Below are positions 25,505 to 34,983 of a DNA stretch of 64,000 nt, piece after piece. The notes beneath the pieces were generated by a model. The model was not told the origin of the DNA, ran no database searches, and saw only the letters and a list, made by a program, of their open reading frames with translations. The stretch covers positions 1 to 64,000 of the forward strand of contig CAJTWU010000002.1 of assembly GCA_910579975.1 (NCBI GenBank), given 5' to 3'. The position numbers were made by a program, and so were the translations under genes. The stretch comes from an uncultured Vampirovibrio sp. (GTDB lineage: Bacteria > Cyanobacteriota > Vampirovibrionia > Gastranaerophilales > Gastranaerophilaceae). Positions within the stretch are counted from its first letter, which is position 1, and each line of letters opens with the position of its first letter.

Positions 25505-26413
25505 CTAGTCCTCAAATTGCGCAATTATTTCATTAATATAGTTCATATCATTCAGTTGTGTAACAACACGCCCATTTTCTACTTCGTTCACAAACTTATT
25601 TTCAATCGGGATTTTTTTACTTGCTTGCTTTAAAAACCACTCGTATTCAATATCAATATGACCCAAATCTAATGCTCGATATCCTAATCTGGCTAAATCA
25701 TAGGCTAAAACGGTTGCCATTGGTCCTAATGCTAAAATAAATAATTTATCTTTAGGCAAAGTTCGACAAAATTCAAAGATTTTTCCATAATTTTTATAAG
25801 CATTTTTAGCGGGGCAAAGAATACGATTAATAGAATTACAATTACTGAACAAATCATTATTATAACCTAATCTGCTTGCAACACCTTCAACGATGACTAT
25901 ATCTTTTTTATCCCAGAGTTTTCGAAAATCCTGAAAATATTTTTGGCAATATGTTCTATCTTTCGCATCCATATAAGGTCTTGAAATCATTGAATCATAG
26001 TATTGTTTATCTAAATCTAATTTTTTATAAATTTTCACCCAATTACGAAAAATATATTTTTTCCAAAATTTTGCGGCACGTCTATTGAAATGATTTAACG
26101 AAGCAAAAACATCAGGAATACCAATAAGAATTTTTGAATCATTTGATACCAAAATTTCTTCTAAACGAGCACTCAAATCAGAATCCCAATCCTGAAATTT
26201 GAGATTATGTCCATTTATAATTGCAAATTCACCATCACCATAACGTACAATTGATTTATCCGTTTTTAATAATAAATCTAAAGTTTTAAATTTATTTTCT
26301 ATTTTTAGTAGTTTACCTTGCTTTTTTGCAGAAAATTTATTTAAACGTATAGAAATCTTAATTCCTAAAATGTTTAGTTTAATTGTTTTGTCATCTAAAT
26401 ATATTTTTTTCAA
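25505..26413 (-). CDS. GT-D fold (DUF1792-type) glycosyltransferase
   Basis: 302 residues from a TTG with GAGGA 8 nt upstream. 'IVRYGDGEFAIINGHNLKFQ' (55-74) holds the D-x-E metal/sugar-nucleotide motif (Asp60, Glu62) of the GT-D family. 'FILALGPMATVLAYDLARLGYRALDLGHIDIEYEWFLK' is the typical C-terminal part. Such enzymes extend glycans on adhesins or cell-surface polysaccharide. It stands alone, without other glycan genes next to it, so the acceptor is unknown. Confidence 0.8.
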   Translation of the reverse strand: MKKIYLDDKTIKLNILGIKISIRLNKFSAKKQGKLLKIENKFKTLDLLLKTDKSIVRYGDGEFAIINGHNLKFQDWDSDLSARLEEILVSNDSKILIGIPDVFASLNHFNRRAAKFWKKYIFRNWVKIYKKLDLDKQYYDSMISRPYMDAKDRTYCQKYFQDFRKLWDKKDIVIVEGVASRLGYNNDLFSNCNSINRILCPAKNAYKNYGKIFEFCRTLPKDKLFILALGPMATVLAYDLARLGYRALDLGHIDIEYEWFLKQASKKIPIENKFVNEVENGRVVTQLNDMNYINEIIAQFED

Positions 26414-26562
26414 ACTTTATTCCTCATGGATATATTATAAAATAAATATTTATTAAATATTACTGGAGTTTTATAATGTTAAAAATTCGTAACAAAGTGT
26501 GGAAATTAATTTTTTTATTGACTACAATATTTATTGCACTGGGTGTAGAAAGAGGAGAATCC

Positions 26563-27075
26563 ATGAACGCTAATTCAGATAAAATACTTTTACCTAATGA
26601 CGTTAGAAAACTTTTAAATGTTGATAATAAAGAAATAGTTGAACTTTGTAAAAAAACATCTGTAAATCCTAAGAAAGATAGCAAAGGTCAAATTTATTTT
26701 TCAGTAGATGAAGTAAGAAAACTCAAAAATGCTAAATCTTCAGTTGTAGCTGAAATGAGCGAAAAGAAATCAGCTCTATCTCTTGTTTCTAAACCAAATT
26801 CACAAGCAGTAGTGAATAATCTTCTTGATACTTTAAACAAAATGGAAAACAGCATTACAACCTCTATGTCAAAAATTCTTGATGAAAAACTTGAAGGCAT
26901 GGATGATGTAGTTCTTGAACTTGTAAGATGCAAAACTGAAAACGAAAATCTTAAAAATAAAGTAAATGAACTAAATAAAGAAAACTTTAAACTAAAAAAT
27001 ATTCTTAATAGCTTTAAACCATTAATGTGCGGATTCTATATTAAGAAAGAAGAAGAAAATAATATTATAATTTAG
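26563..27075 (+). CDS. HTH (MerR-like) plus coiled-coil protein upstream of recA
   Basis: 170 residues from ATG 26563, which has AGAGGAG 6 nt upstream. 'ILLPNDVRKLLNVDNKEIVELCKK' with 'IYFSVDEVRKLKNA' looks like a small winged-HTH, followed by a coiled coil (~105-150). The frame also opens at 26476 with a GGAG site, which would add a 29-residue hydrophobic N-terminus (KLIFLLTTIFIALG). A DNA-binding head makes the cytoplasmic form more likely, but a membrane-tethered isoform cannot be excluded. It ends 10 nt before recA, so it probably shares its transcript. Confidence 0.65.
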   Translation: MNANSDKILLPNDVRKLLNVDNKEIVELCKKTSVNPKKDSKGQIYFSVDEVRKLKNAKSSVVAEMSEKKSALSLVSKPNSQAVVNNLLDTLNKMENSITTSMSKILDEKLEGMDDVVLELVRCKTENENLKNKVNELNKENFKLKNILNSFKPLMCGFYIKKEEENNIII

Positions 27076-27085
27076 GAGTTAAAGA

Positions 27086-28102
27086 ATGGCAAAGGATGAA
27101 GCTGTTAACGTATCTGAAGAAAGAAGTAAAGCTCTAAAGCTTGCTATCGAGAAGATTGAAAAGGATTTTGGCAAAGGCGCTATTATGAAGCTTGGTGATA
27201 AGCCGGCAGTTAGCGTAGAAACTATTCCAACAGGTGCATTAGCACTGGATGTAGCACTTGGAGTCGGCGGTATTCCAAGAGGACGTATTATTGAAGTTTA
27301 TGGGCCTGAATCATCAGGTAAAACAACATTGGCACAACATATTGTTGCTGAATGTCAAAAAAAAGGCGGTATTGCAGCATTTGTTGATGCAGAACACGCT
27401 CTTGATCCGGAATATGCAAGAAACCTTGGTGTAAATGTTGATGAATTATTAATTTCACAACCGGATACAGGTGAACAAGCTCTTGATATTACAGAAGAAC
27501 TTGTTCGTTCAGGCGCAGTTGATATTATCGTTGTAGACTCTGTTGCAGCACTTGTTCCAAAAGCTGAAATTGAAGGCTCTATGGAAGATCAGCAAATGGG
27601 TTTACAAGCAAGATTAATGTCTAAAGCTTTGAGAAAATTAACAGGTATTATTGGTAAAACTAACACAACTGTTATTTTTATTAACCAGTTAAGACAAAAA
27701 ATTGGTGTTATGTATGGAAACCCTGAAACAACTACCGGTGGTAACGCATTAAAATATTATGCCTCAGTTCGTTTAGAAATCAAACGCGTTGAAGGCTTAA
27801 AAGGAGATGGAGAAGATATAGGAAACCATGTTCGTGTAAGAATTTTGAAAAACAAGGTAGCTCCTCCATTCAGAACTGCTGAATTTGACATAATTTTTGG
27901 AAAAGGTATTTGCAAAATTGGAAATATCTTAGATGTAGCTGTTGATTTGGATATTGTTAAAAAGGCTGGTTCATGGTTCAGTTTTAATGATGAAAAGTTG
28001 GGTCAAGGACGTGACAAAGCAAAAGAATTTTTAGGAGCAAATCCTGAAATCTTAGCAACGGTTGAAACTCTTGTAAGAGAAAAACTTGCTGCTAATAACT
28101 AA
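27086..28102 (+). CDS. recA: Recombinase RecA
   Basis: 338 residues. Walker A GPESSGKT (73-80); 'DIIVVDSVAALVPKAEIEG' Walker B; loop regions 'MGLQARLMSKALRKL' and 'NQLRQKIGVMYGNPETTTGGNALK', all canonical. The C-terminus is short and not strongly acidic. GGAG ribosome binding site. Preceded by the HTH/coiled-coil gene and followed by a terminator. I found no obvious LexA box in the short gap. Confidence 0.98.
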   Translation: MAKDEAVNVSEERSKALKLAIEKIEKDFGKGAIMKLGDKPAVSVETIPTGALALDVALGVGGIPRGRIIEVYGPESSGKTTLAQHIVAECQKKGGIAAFVDAEHALDPEYARNLGVNVDELLISQPDTGEQALDITEELVRSGAVDIIVVDSVAALVPKAEIEGSMEDQQMGLQARLMSKALRKLTGIIGKTNTTVIFINQLRQKIGVMYGNPETTTGGNALKYYASVRLEIKRVEGLKGDGEDIGNHVRVRILKNKVAPPFRTAEFDIIFGKGICKIGNILDVAVDLDIVKKAGSWFSFNDEKLGQGRDKAKEFLGANPEILATVETLVREKLAANN

Positions 28103-28137
28103 ATGTTGAATTAAGAATATTGATTGGGAAATTTTCT

Positions 28138-28162
28138 AAGCCGGTTAATCCGGCTTTTTTAT
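28138..28162 (+). terminator. Intrinsic terminator after recA
   Basis: AAGCCGG (28138-28144), TTAAT loop, CCGGCTT (28150-28156), then a T run. Confidence 0.85.
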
Positions 28163-28227
28163 TATAATTGTTGCAAAAAGTGTTTTTGTACTATAATTTT
28201 CTTAAGTAAAAGAAAGGAAGAGTTATC

Positions 28228-30393
28228 ATGACAATTTTAGACAAAATCATGAAACCGAAATCAGTTGCTGTTATTGGTGCATCTACCAAAGAACACACTA
28301 TCGGTTCCGATATTATGAAACGTTTACAAGAATACAAATTCAACGGTAATATCTACCCTGTTAACCCTAAAGGCGGAGTTATCGAAGGTTTGCAAGCATA
28401 TACTTCTATTTTGGAAGTTCCAGGCGAAGTTGATTTAGCAATTATCGTTGTTAACGCAAAATTCGTTCTTGATACAATCGACCAATGCCACCAAAAAGGG
28501 ATTAAAGGTCTTTGTATTATTACAGCCGGTTTCAAAGAAACCGGTAAAGAAGGTGCAGAAGCTGAAAAACAACTTCTTGCAAAAGTTCGTGAATATGGTA
28601 TGAGATGTGTTGGTCCTAACTGCTTAGGCGTTGTTAACACTCACCCTGAAATCAGACTTGACGGATGTTTTGCTGAAAGTTTACCTGAACGTGGAAACAT
28701 CGGTTTTGTTTCTCAATCAGGTGCTTTAGGCGGCGGTATTTTGAACATACTTAAAGACCTTAACCTTGGTTTTGCTCAATTCATTTCAATTGGTAACCAG
28801 GCTGATGTTAACGCTGAAACAGCTCTTGAATACTGGGAAAACGAAGAAGACGTTGAACAAATTCTTCTTTATATGGAATCAATCCAAAACCCATCAAACT
28901 TTAGAAAACTTGCTTCAAGAATTTCTAAAAAGAAACCTGTTCTTGCTCTTAAAGCAGGTCGTTCAGCAGCAGGGGCTAGCGCAGCCTCTTCTCACACAGG
29001 TTCTTTAGCCGGTGCTGATAAAGCTGCTAACGCTTTATTAAACCAATCAGGCGTTATAAGAGAATACTCTTTGAAAGACCTATTTGCAACAGCAAAAGTT
29101 TTTGCTAACTGCCCTATTCCAAAAGGCGATAGAGTTGCAATTATTACTAACTCAGGCGGTCCTGGTATTATGGCAACTGATGCAATCTGCGAACACGGTA
29201 TGCAAATCGCTCAAATCAGCGAAGAAACTAAAGAAAAACTTAGAAGTTTCTTACCTTCAGCTGCTTCTGTTAAAAACCCTATCGATATGATTGCTTCAGC
29301 TCCAATCGAGCACTACAAGCAAACTTTAGAAACAGTTATTGCTGATGAAAATGTTGATATGATTATTACAATCTATCTTCCATTCTTAGGTTTGAAAGAT
29401 ATTGATGTAGCAAAAGCATTGATGGAAATCAAAGCTAAAAATCCGCAAAAACCTGTTATCGGTGTGTTTATGACTAAATCAGAATTCTTCTCTACACTTT
29501 CTGAAATGGATGTTAATATGCCATTCTTTATGTACGCAGAAGAAGCTGCTGATGGTTTGAACAGACTTAACCAACAAAGAAAATGGATGGAAAGACCTGA
29601 AGGTAAAATTCCTACATTTAATGTTGATTATAAAAAAGCTCAAGAAATCATTGCTAAATCAGTTAATGAAGGTCGTGACCAGCTTACAACCCGTGAATCA
29701 ATCGATGTGTTAGAAGCTTACGGCATAAGAGTTTGTAAATCAGGTTTTGCTACAACAGAAGAAGAAGCAGTTACAATTGCTAACTCAATTGATTACCCTG
29801 TTGTAATGAAAATGACTTCAAAAACAACTTCTCACAAAACTGATGTTGGCGGTGTAAGAGTTAACATTCAATCTGAAGCACAATTAAGAGCTGAATACAA
29901 AGACCTTATTGCTAAGCTTGAAGAACGCGGACTTTTAGATGGTCTTGAAGGTGTAATAATTCAAGAAATGGTTAAAGGCAACCGTGAAATGGTTTGCGGT
30001 ATCGCAACAGACCCTCAATACGGTCCAATGATGATGTTCGGTTTAGGCGGTGTATTCATCGAAGTTATGAAAGACGTAACTTTCAGAATTGCTCCATTAA
30101 CTGATATCGATGCTAAAGAAATGATTAAATCAGTTAAAGCATACAAACTTCTTGAAGGTGCTCGCGGTACAAAACCAGCTCAAATGGAACAAATCGAAGA
30201 AACATTATTGAGACTTTCTCAACTTGTTAACGATTTCAAATTTATCGATGAATTAGACATCAACCCATTGTTGATTTCTGAAAAAACCGGTGAAGGTATT
30301 GCAGTTGACGGACGTATCAAAGTGAGAATGTCTGAAGCTCAAGAAGCTTTAGGATATTGCTGCAAAGACGGCGTTTGCGCTTGTCAAGTGTAA
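28228..30393 (+). CDS. ADP-forming acetate (acyl)-CoA ligase, fused alpha/beta
   Basis: 721 residues. CoA-binding Rossmann domain (1-~130; 'KPKSVAVIGAS', 'VGPNCLGVVNT'), succinyl-CoA-ligase-like domains with the phosphorylated-His region 'SSHTGSLAGADKA' near 255, and a C-terminal ATP-grasp domain ('YPVVMKMTSKTTSHKTDVGGV', 'GVIIQEMVKGNREMV'). The fused form makes ATP from acetyl-CoA during fermentation in one step, releasing acetate. Codon use looks more C-ending than in neighbours, suggesting high expression. A Cys-rich tail (CCKDGVCACQV) is unusual. It has its own promoter region and terminator. Confidence 0.93.
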   Translation: MTILDKIMKPKSVAVIGASTKEHTIGSDIMKRLQEYKFNGNIYPVNPKGGVIEGLQAYTSILEVPGEVDLAIIVVNAKFVLDTIDQCHQKGIKGLCIITAGFKETGKEGAEAEKQLLAKVREYGMRCVGPNCLGVVNTHPEIRLDGCFAESLPERGNIGFVSQSGALGGGILNILKDLNLGFAQFISIGNQADVNAETALEYWENEEDVEQILLYMESIQNPSNFRKLASRISKKKPVLALKAGRSAAGASAASSHTGSLAGADKAANALLNQSGVIREYSLKDLFATAKVFANCPIPKGDRVAIITNSGGPGIMATDAICEHGMQIAQISEETKEKLRSFLPSAASVKNPIDMIASAPIEHYKQTLETVIADENVDMIITIYLPFLGLKDIDVAKALMEIKAKNPQKPVIGVFMTKSEFFSTLSEMDVNMPFFMYAEEAADGLNRLNQQRKWMERPEGKIPTFNVDYKKAQEIIAKSVNEGRDQLTTRESIDVLEAYGIRVCKSGFATTEEEAVTIANSIDYPVVMKMTSKTTSHKTDVGGVRVNIQSEAQLRAEYKDLIAKLEERGLLDGLEGVIIQEMVKGNREMVCGIATDPQYGPMMMFGLGGVFIEVMKDVTFRIAPLTDIDAKEMIKSVKAYKLLEGARGTKPAQMEQIEETLLRLSQLVNDFKFIDELDINPLLISEKTGEGIAVDGRIKVRMSEAQEALGYCCKDGVCACQV

Positions 30394-30415
30394 TTAAAAC
30401 CATATCTTATAAAAG

Positions 30416-30447
30416 AGGATTAACAAACAGTTAATCCTTTTTTTTAT
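30416..30447 (+). terminator. Intrinsic terminator after acetate-CoA ligase
   Basis: AGGATTAAC (30416-30424), 5-nt loop, GTTAATCCT (30430-30438), then TTTTTTT. Confidence 0.85.
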
Positions 30448-30477
30448 TTAGTTAATGGTCTTCATTAGTTGATATTA

Positions 30478-30966
30478 TCATATATTTTTTATCATGTTTA
30501 ACAAAGTATCAGAACCTTTAGCTAATATTACCCCCAACATAGCTAATCCGCTTAAGATTATCGCTGCTAAATTAATACGGTCTTCAATTTTTTTAGGATT
30601 ATTTTGTTTATTTGTTTTTATAAATTCATCAGGAAATGTTTGAATATTTTCAGCGTTAAAACTTCCTATCTCAAAAACATCACGTCTTCCAAATTTATCT
30701 CCATTCAAATCAATATACTGCGTAAATGCTAATGACACATTTACACTTTTTCCATCAGATAACGGCTGATATGGTTGATTAATAAAAATATCAGCTTTCA
30801 TCCCGGCTTGTTCTTCAAGAGTTTTACCTTCTGCATTCCTGAACTCATCTGCAGTAAGCATATAATCTATTCTATCTGCAACCTCAATTTGAGTCGGCTG
30901 CATGTAATCTTGTGCATAATGTATTGCTCTGAAACTTGGTTCAGCAGAGCTTATCGGCTTTATCAT
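30478..30966 (-). CDS. Tagged hypothetical protein with C-terminal membrane segment (162 aa)
   Basis: It begins MIKPISSAEPSFRA, a compact version of the N-terminal I-x-P-I-[NS]...[FY]-[KR]-[AGS] tag. The middle is soluble ('YMLTADEFRNAEGKTLEEQAGMK', 'FGRRDVFEIGSFNAENIQ'). Residues ~132-150 (INLAAIILSGLAMLGVILA) are a single membrane helix near the C-terminus. No signal peptide. Unknown function; a lineage-specific family is likely. Confidence 0.6.
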   Translation of the reverse strand: MIKPISSAEPSFRAIHYAQDYMQPTQIEVADRIDYMLTADEFRNAEGKTLEEQAGMKADIFINQPYQPLSDGKSVNVSLAFTQYIDLNGDKFGRRDVFEIGSFNAENIQTFPDEFIKTNKQNNPKKIEDRINLAAIILSGLAMLGVILAKGSDTLLNMIKNI

Positions 30967-31003
30967 ACTATTTATATCCCTTCAGCATTAATAAATATAG
31001 CAC

Positions 31004-31591
31004 TTAATATTTTTTTATGCAAACAAGATTTCTTTCGTAAACTTCATCAAGCGGTAATGTATACTCTATAATATCAATAACTTCTGCATGATATTTTTTT
31101 AAAACAGATTTTGCACTTTCTAATTCTTCTAACGCTTTTTTAGATTTATATGCAACAAAATACCCGTCTTTTTTAGTATGTGTAAGCGCATATTCTGAAA
31201 TTTTCGCCAAATCTGCAACTGCACGGCTTATTACAATATCAAATTTTCTTTCAATATTCTCAACTCGGTCACAAATTAAATTCAAATTGTTCAAATTAAG
31301 TTGTTCTTTTATCACACCAACAGAATTAATTTTCTTCCTGATACTATCAATACCTGTAATTTTCATTTTAGGAAACTCTATGGCTACAGGCACACAAGGA
31401 AAACCGCCGCCGCATCCGATGTCAAGAATTTCAGCCTCTTTAATCCCGTATTTTTCAAAAAACAAACTAATAGACAATGAGTCAAAAATATGCTTTTCGT
31501 ACAAAAACTTTTCATCATTTTTTGAAATCAAATTGTGTTTAGAATTTTCTTCTAAAAAAACTTTTTTATATTTTTCAAATTTATCGGTCAT
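31004..31591 (-). CDS. rsmG: 16S rRNA (guanine527-N7)-methyltransferase
   Basis: 195 residues from ATG 31591; an upstream in-frame TTG (31612) lies inside the previous gene and is less likely. SAM-binding motif 'ILDIGCGGGFPCVPVAIEFP', then 'SIRKKINSV' and 'DIVISRAVADLAKISEYAL', all RsmG-typical. Overlaps the upstream P-loop/TPR gene by 11 bp, so co-transcribed. Confidence 0.93.
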   Translation of the reverse strand: MTDKFEKYKKVFLEENSKHNLISKNDEKFLYEKHIFDSLSISLFFEKYGIKEAEILDIGCGGGFPCVPVAIEFPKMKITGIDSIRKKINSVGVIKEQLNLNNLNLICDRVENIERKFDIVISRAVADLAKISEYALTHTKKDGYFVAYKSKKALEELESAKSVLKKYHAEVIDIIEYTLPLDEVYERNLVCIKKY

Positions 31592-33824
31592 ATTTATTCT
31601 CAATTTCTGCAAAATTTTCAGATGACATTCTAAGCTTCATATCTTGTATTCTTTGTATAATCTTAGTTTTATCAACAGTTTTGCCTAATCTGTCTGCTAA
31701 TTTTTTTGCTTTAAAATACTCTCTTAAACTTTCTTTGTATTTATCAGAAAAATTATAATAATAATCACCCAAAGCAATTGAGGTCTCTAACATATAGAAT
31801 TCTTCATTAATAAACTCTGCACTGCTTTTAGCTTCAAGTAAGTATTTTAAAGCATTATCAGAATTTTCTTTCAAATAAATTTTTGCTAAATGAAATGCTG
31901 TATAATAAATTCCCTCATAATTATTTTTACTTTTCTCAATTTCATAAGCTTTAATAAAACAATTCTTTGCCTCATCAAAACTTTCGTTATCAAAATAACA
32001 AGAAGCAAGATTTGAGTAAGCTAAAGCCTGATACGAAGAATTTATTCCAATACATTTGTTATAATATTCAAACGCTATATCTAAGTCTTCACGGTCATCA
32101 TTTGTTAAAGCATACTTAAAGTAAAGCTCTGCTAATGTTTCATTATTAACATTTTCATCTAAAGACTCCAAAGCTTTTTTGTAATATGAATATGCTCCGT
32201 CAGGATTATTTATATCAGAATAAATATTTCCCAGAAGAATACATGCACTAACCATCAATGACTGAGGTGTATCAACAGAATAAATAACCTTTTTAATAGT
32301 TTCAACTGCACGTTCATTTTTATACATTTTATAAAATAAATCCGTCATATCATAATAAAGATATGTTAGATTTATAAGCTCATTATGCTGTTTATAGTAT
32401 GTTTCAACTAATTCATAATAATGGCTTGAAGAAGAATAATTTCCAATTTCTTTATAAAGTTTAGCCAAATTTAGACGAACTTCAACAAGGGTCGGTAAAT
32501 CAATTCCATCTATATCAATAATTTTCTGGAAAGCCTCAATTGCTTCGGTAAATTTTTTATCTTGTACCAAAGCCAATGCAGTTTCAATTTGTTTAGAAAT
32601 ACTTATTTCTGTTTCTGTTTTAGGAGTTTCTAAATGGGCAGGTTTTTCTTCATGAACAGGTTCAATAACCTCTTTTACACCGTTTTGTATATTATGAATA
32701 CAAGTTGTATGATACTCAATCTCTGCACGCATAGCTTGACGGGAAATCAATAATGCACGATTTTTAAGCTGCTCTTTCAATTGTCCTTCATAAATCCCTA
32801 TTATATATTTATGCAATTTTATTTCGGTTTTTTCAGGTATTGAAATATCTATATCCTGTAAGAAATAATCCTGAACATAAATTGTTTCATGCACTTGAAA
32901 AATCATCAAATTAGTTTTTAAATATTCGATAGAAAATTCATCATATAATTCAAATACTGCAAGAGCATTTAATGATAATCCGTGTCTGATGGTTCTTAAA
33001 AACCAGAAAAAGTTTCTTATTGTTGTAGGAATAAGATTAATATAAGTAACTCCTAAATATGAATCAAAACTCATATCCGACTGGGCAAATTTTTGTAAAA
33101 ATTCACTCAAATCAATTTTCATTGCCTGAATTATTTTTACAGTTAAAGCTGTATAATAGTAATATCCTCGAGTATATTTATAAAAATCTTCTAAAGTTCT
33201 TTCTGCTGCTGTTATTTGATTTGAAGCAAGAAAATCTTTAAAAATTTCTTTAGTAAATGCTTTTAAAAATATTTTTCTATCTTCACTTGCACCGGCTAAA
33301 ATTTCAGGACTCAATGCACGTGCTGAAACAATTATTTTTATATTATCCTCTTTCAAAAGTTTTGAAAAACATTCAGAAACAAGAGCTTTATTTTCAGGCA
33401 AAATATCATCTAAAGAATGCAAGATAATCAAAAACGGTTTTTTGATAGAAGATATTTGCTGTTGAAATTTAACATTCAAAGTAGTAATTTTTGCATTAAG
33501 ATTAATAGCTTTTGAGATAGACAAATTATCAATTATATCACTGAATGCAAGCAGAATATCATCACAAACAGTTGCATTTTTACAATAATATTCAAGTTTA
33601 ATAACATCTTTGTTCAAAAACTCGGTAACATAGTTAATAAATTGACGTTTGCCTGTTCCCATAAATCCATGCACATAAAGAAACTTTTCTTCTGCAGCTA
33701 TAAAATCAATGGCTTTAATAATATCAGCATAATTATTTTTAAGCAAAAACGGATTAATCTTATCGGAAGTCGGTAAAATTATATTATCTTTCTCAATTGA
33801 ACTGTTTAGAAATTCATATTCCAT
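31581..33824 (-). CDS. P-loop (STAND-like) ATPase with TPR repeats (747 aa)
   Basis: Residues 30-300: an AAA/STAND-like NTPase with Walker A GFMGTGKR (53-60), Walker B FLIILHSLDD (131-140) and a sensor-like 'KIIVSARAL'. Residues ~300-400 look like a winged-helix and helical bundle. Residues ~410-735 are TPR repeats. This NTPase-plus-repeats layout is seen in signalling and defence ATPases, but no effector domain is visible. The ATG has TAAAAT 6 nt upstream and no ribosome binding site, divergent from queA, which has the same arrangement. Cytoplasmic; ligand unknown. Confidence 0.75.
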   Translation of the reverse strand: MEYEFLNSSIEKDNIILPTSDKINPFLLKNNYADIIKAIDFIAAEEKFLYVHGFMGTGKRQFINYVTEFLNKDVIKLEYYCKNATVCDDILLAFSDIIDNLSISKAINLNAKITTLNVKFQQQISSIKKPFLIILHSLDDILPENKALVSECFSKLLKEDNIKIIVSARALSPEILAGASEDRKIFLKAFTKEIFKDFLASNQITAAERTLEDFYKYTRGYYYYTALTVKIIQAMKIDLSEFLQKFAQSDMSFDSYLGVTYINLIPTTIRNFFWFLRTIRHGLSLNALAVFELYDEFSIEYLKTNLMIFQVHETIYVQDYFLQDIDISIPEKTEIKLHKYIIGIYEGQLKEQLKNRALLISRQAMRAEIEYHTTCIHNIQNGVKEVIEPVHEEKPAHLETPKTETEISISKQIETALALVQDKKFTEAIEAFQKIIDIDGIDLPTLVEVRLNLAKLYKEIGNYSSSSHYYELVETYYKQHNELINLTYLYYDMTDLFYKMYKNERAVETIKKVIYSVDTPQSLMVSACILLGNIYSDINNPDGAYSYYKKALESLDENVNNETLAELYFKYALTNDDREDLDIAFEYYNKCIGINSSYQALAYSNLASCYFDNESFDEAKNCFIKAYEIEKSKNNYEGIYYTAFHLAKIYLKENSDNALKYLLEAKSSAEFINEEFYMLETSIALGDYYYNFSDKYKESLREYFKAKKLADRLGKTVDKTKIIQRIQDMKLRMSSENFAEIENKYDR

Positions 33825-33830
33825 ATAATG

Positions 33831-33836
33831 ATTTTA
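33831..33836 (-). promoter_or_regulatory. -10 element of leaderless P-loop/TPR gene
   Basis: Minus strand TAAAAT, CATTAT, then ATG 33824; no ribosome binding site. Confidence 0.5.
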
Positions 33837-33881
33837 ATTGATTTTACAGTAATTTGCAAATAAAGATAAATATATTTATGT

Positions 33882-33887
33882 TAAAAT
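33882..33887 (+). promoter_or_regulatory. -10 element of leaderless queA
   Basis: TAAAAT, ATACAT, then ATG 33894; no ribosome binding site. Confidence 0.5.
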
Positions 33888-33893
33888 ATACAT

Positions 33894-34937
33894 ATGCTAA
33901 TTTCAGAATTTGATTATGAATTGCCGGAAGAACTAATTGCACAAAAGCCGACAGAAAAACGTGAACAATCTAAAATGATGGTTTTAAATCGACAAAACCA
34001 TATTATTGAGCATAAAAATTTCTTTAATATAGTTGACTATTTGGATGAAAACTGTATCCTTATTTTGAACAATACAAAAGTTATGCCGGCTCGTCTTTAT
34101 GGCTATAAAGATACAGGTGCTAAAATTGAAATCTTTTTATTAAAAGAAAAAGAAAATCACCAATGGGAAGTTTTAATAAGACCTTCAAAACGTGTAAAAA
34201 TAGGAACAATAGTTAAAATCAGTGATGAATTATCGGCTGAAATCCTTAAACCGTTGGAAGATGCCGGTAAGTGGCTTGTAAAAATGATTTATGATGGTGA
34301 TATTTTTGAAATTCTGCATAAAGTTGGAAATATACCACTTCCACCATATATTGAACGAAAAATGGCTGATGATGAAATAAAAAAATTGGATTTTGAGCGT
34401 TATCAAACAGTTTATGCGCATGATGAAGGTTCTGTTGCAGCACCTACAGCTGGTTTGCATTTTACCCAAGAGATTTTAGAACAACTTAAAAATAAAGGTG
34501 TCGAAATTGGCTATGTTACATTAAATGTAGGAATAGGAACTTTTAGACCTGTTAAATGCGACAATATTCTGGACCACAAGATGGATTCTGAAAGTTTTGA
34601 AATAAGTGAAAAAACAGCTGAATTGATTAACCGCGCAAAACGTGAAGGCAAAAAGCTTGTAGCAGTAGGAACAACTACTGTTAGAACTTTAGAAACAGCC
34701 TTCAAGCAATTTGGTGAAATAAAAGCTTGCAAATCAGCTTCCGAACTCTTTATTTACCCGCCTTATGAGTTTAAAGTAGTTGATAAACTGATAACAAATT
34801 TCCATTTACCAAAATCGACACTATTACTGCTTGTAAGTGCTTTAGCAACAAAAGAATTTATTTTTGAAGCTTACGCAGAAGCAATAAAAAATAAATACCG
34901 CTTTTACAGTTACGGCGATTGCATGTTTATAAATTAA
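33894..34937 (+). CDS. queA: S-adenosylmethionine:tRNA ribosyltransferase-isomerase
   Basis: Transfers and isomerises the ribosyl group of SAM onto 7-aminomethyl-7-deazaguanine in tRNA, making epoxyqueuosine. 347 residues, the usual length. 'FDYELPEELIAQKP', 'NTKVMPARL', 'YQTVYA..EGSVAAPTAGLHFT', 'VGIGTFRPV' and 'TNFHLPKSTLLLLVSA' are family signatures. Predicted leaderless. A long perfect hairpin follows its stop codon. Confidence 0.96.
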   Translation: MLISEFDYELPEELIAQKPTEKREQSKMMVLNRQNHIIEHKNFFNIVDYLDENCILILNNTKVMPARLYGYKDTGAKIEIFLLKEKENHQWEVLIRPSKRVKIGTIVKISDELSAEILKPLEDAGKWLVKMIYDGDIFEILHKVGNIPLPPYIERKMADDEIKKLDFERYQTVYAHDEGSVAAPTAGLHFTQEILEQLKNKGVEIGYVTLNVGIGTFRPVKCDNILDHKMDSESFEISEKTAELINRAKREGKKLVAVGTTTVRTLETAFKQFGEIKACKSASELFIYPPYEFKVVDKLITNFHLPKSTLLLLVSALATKEFIFEAYAEAIKNKYRFYSYGDCMFIN

Positions 34938-34942
34938 CAAGG

Positions 34943-34978
34943 CGCAAATTCCCTCCCTGGATGGGGAGGGAATTTGCG
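34943..34978. repeat. Long hairpin containing REP-like palindrome, copy 2
   Basis: A perfect 15-bp stem (34943-34957 with 34964-34978) and 6-nt loop TGGATG between convergent queA and an XRE gene. The core 34951-34970 is the exact reverse complement of 13605-13624. Neither side has a T run, so it is a poor classical terminator, but it may stabilise or end both transcripts. Confidence 0.8.
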
Positions 34979-34983
34979 TTCTC

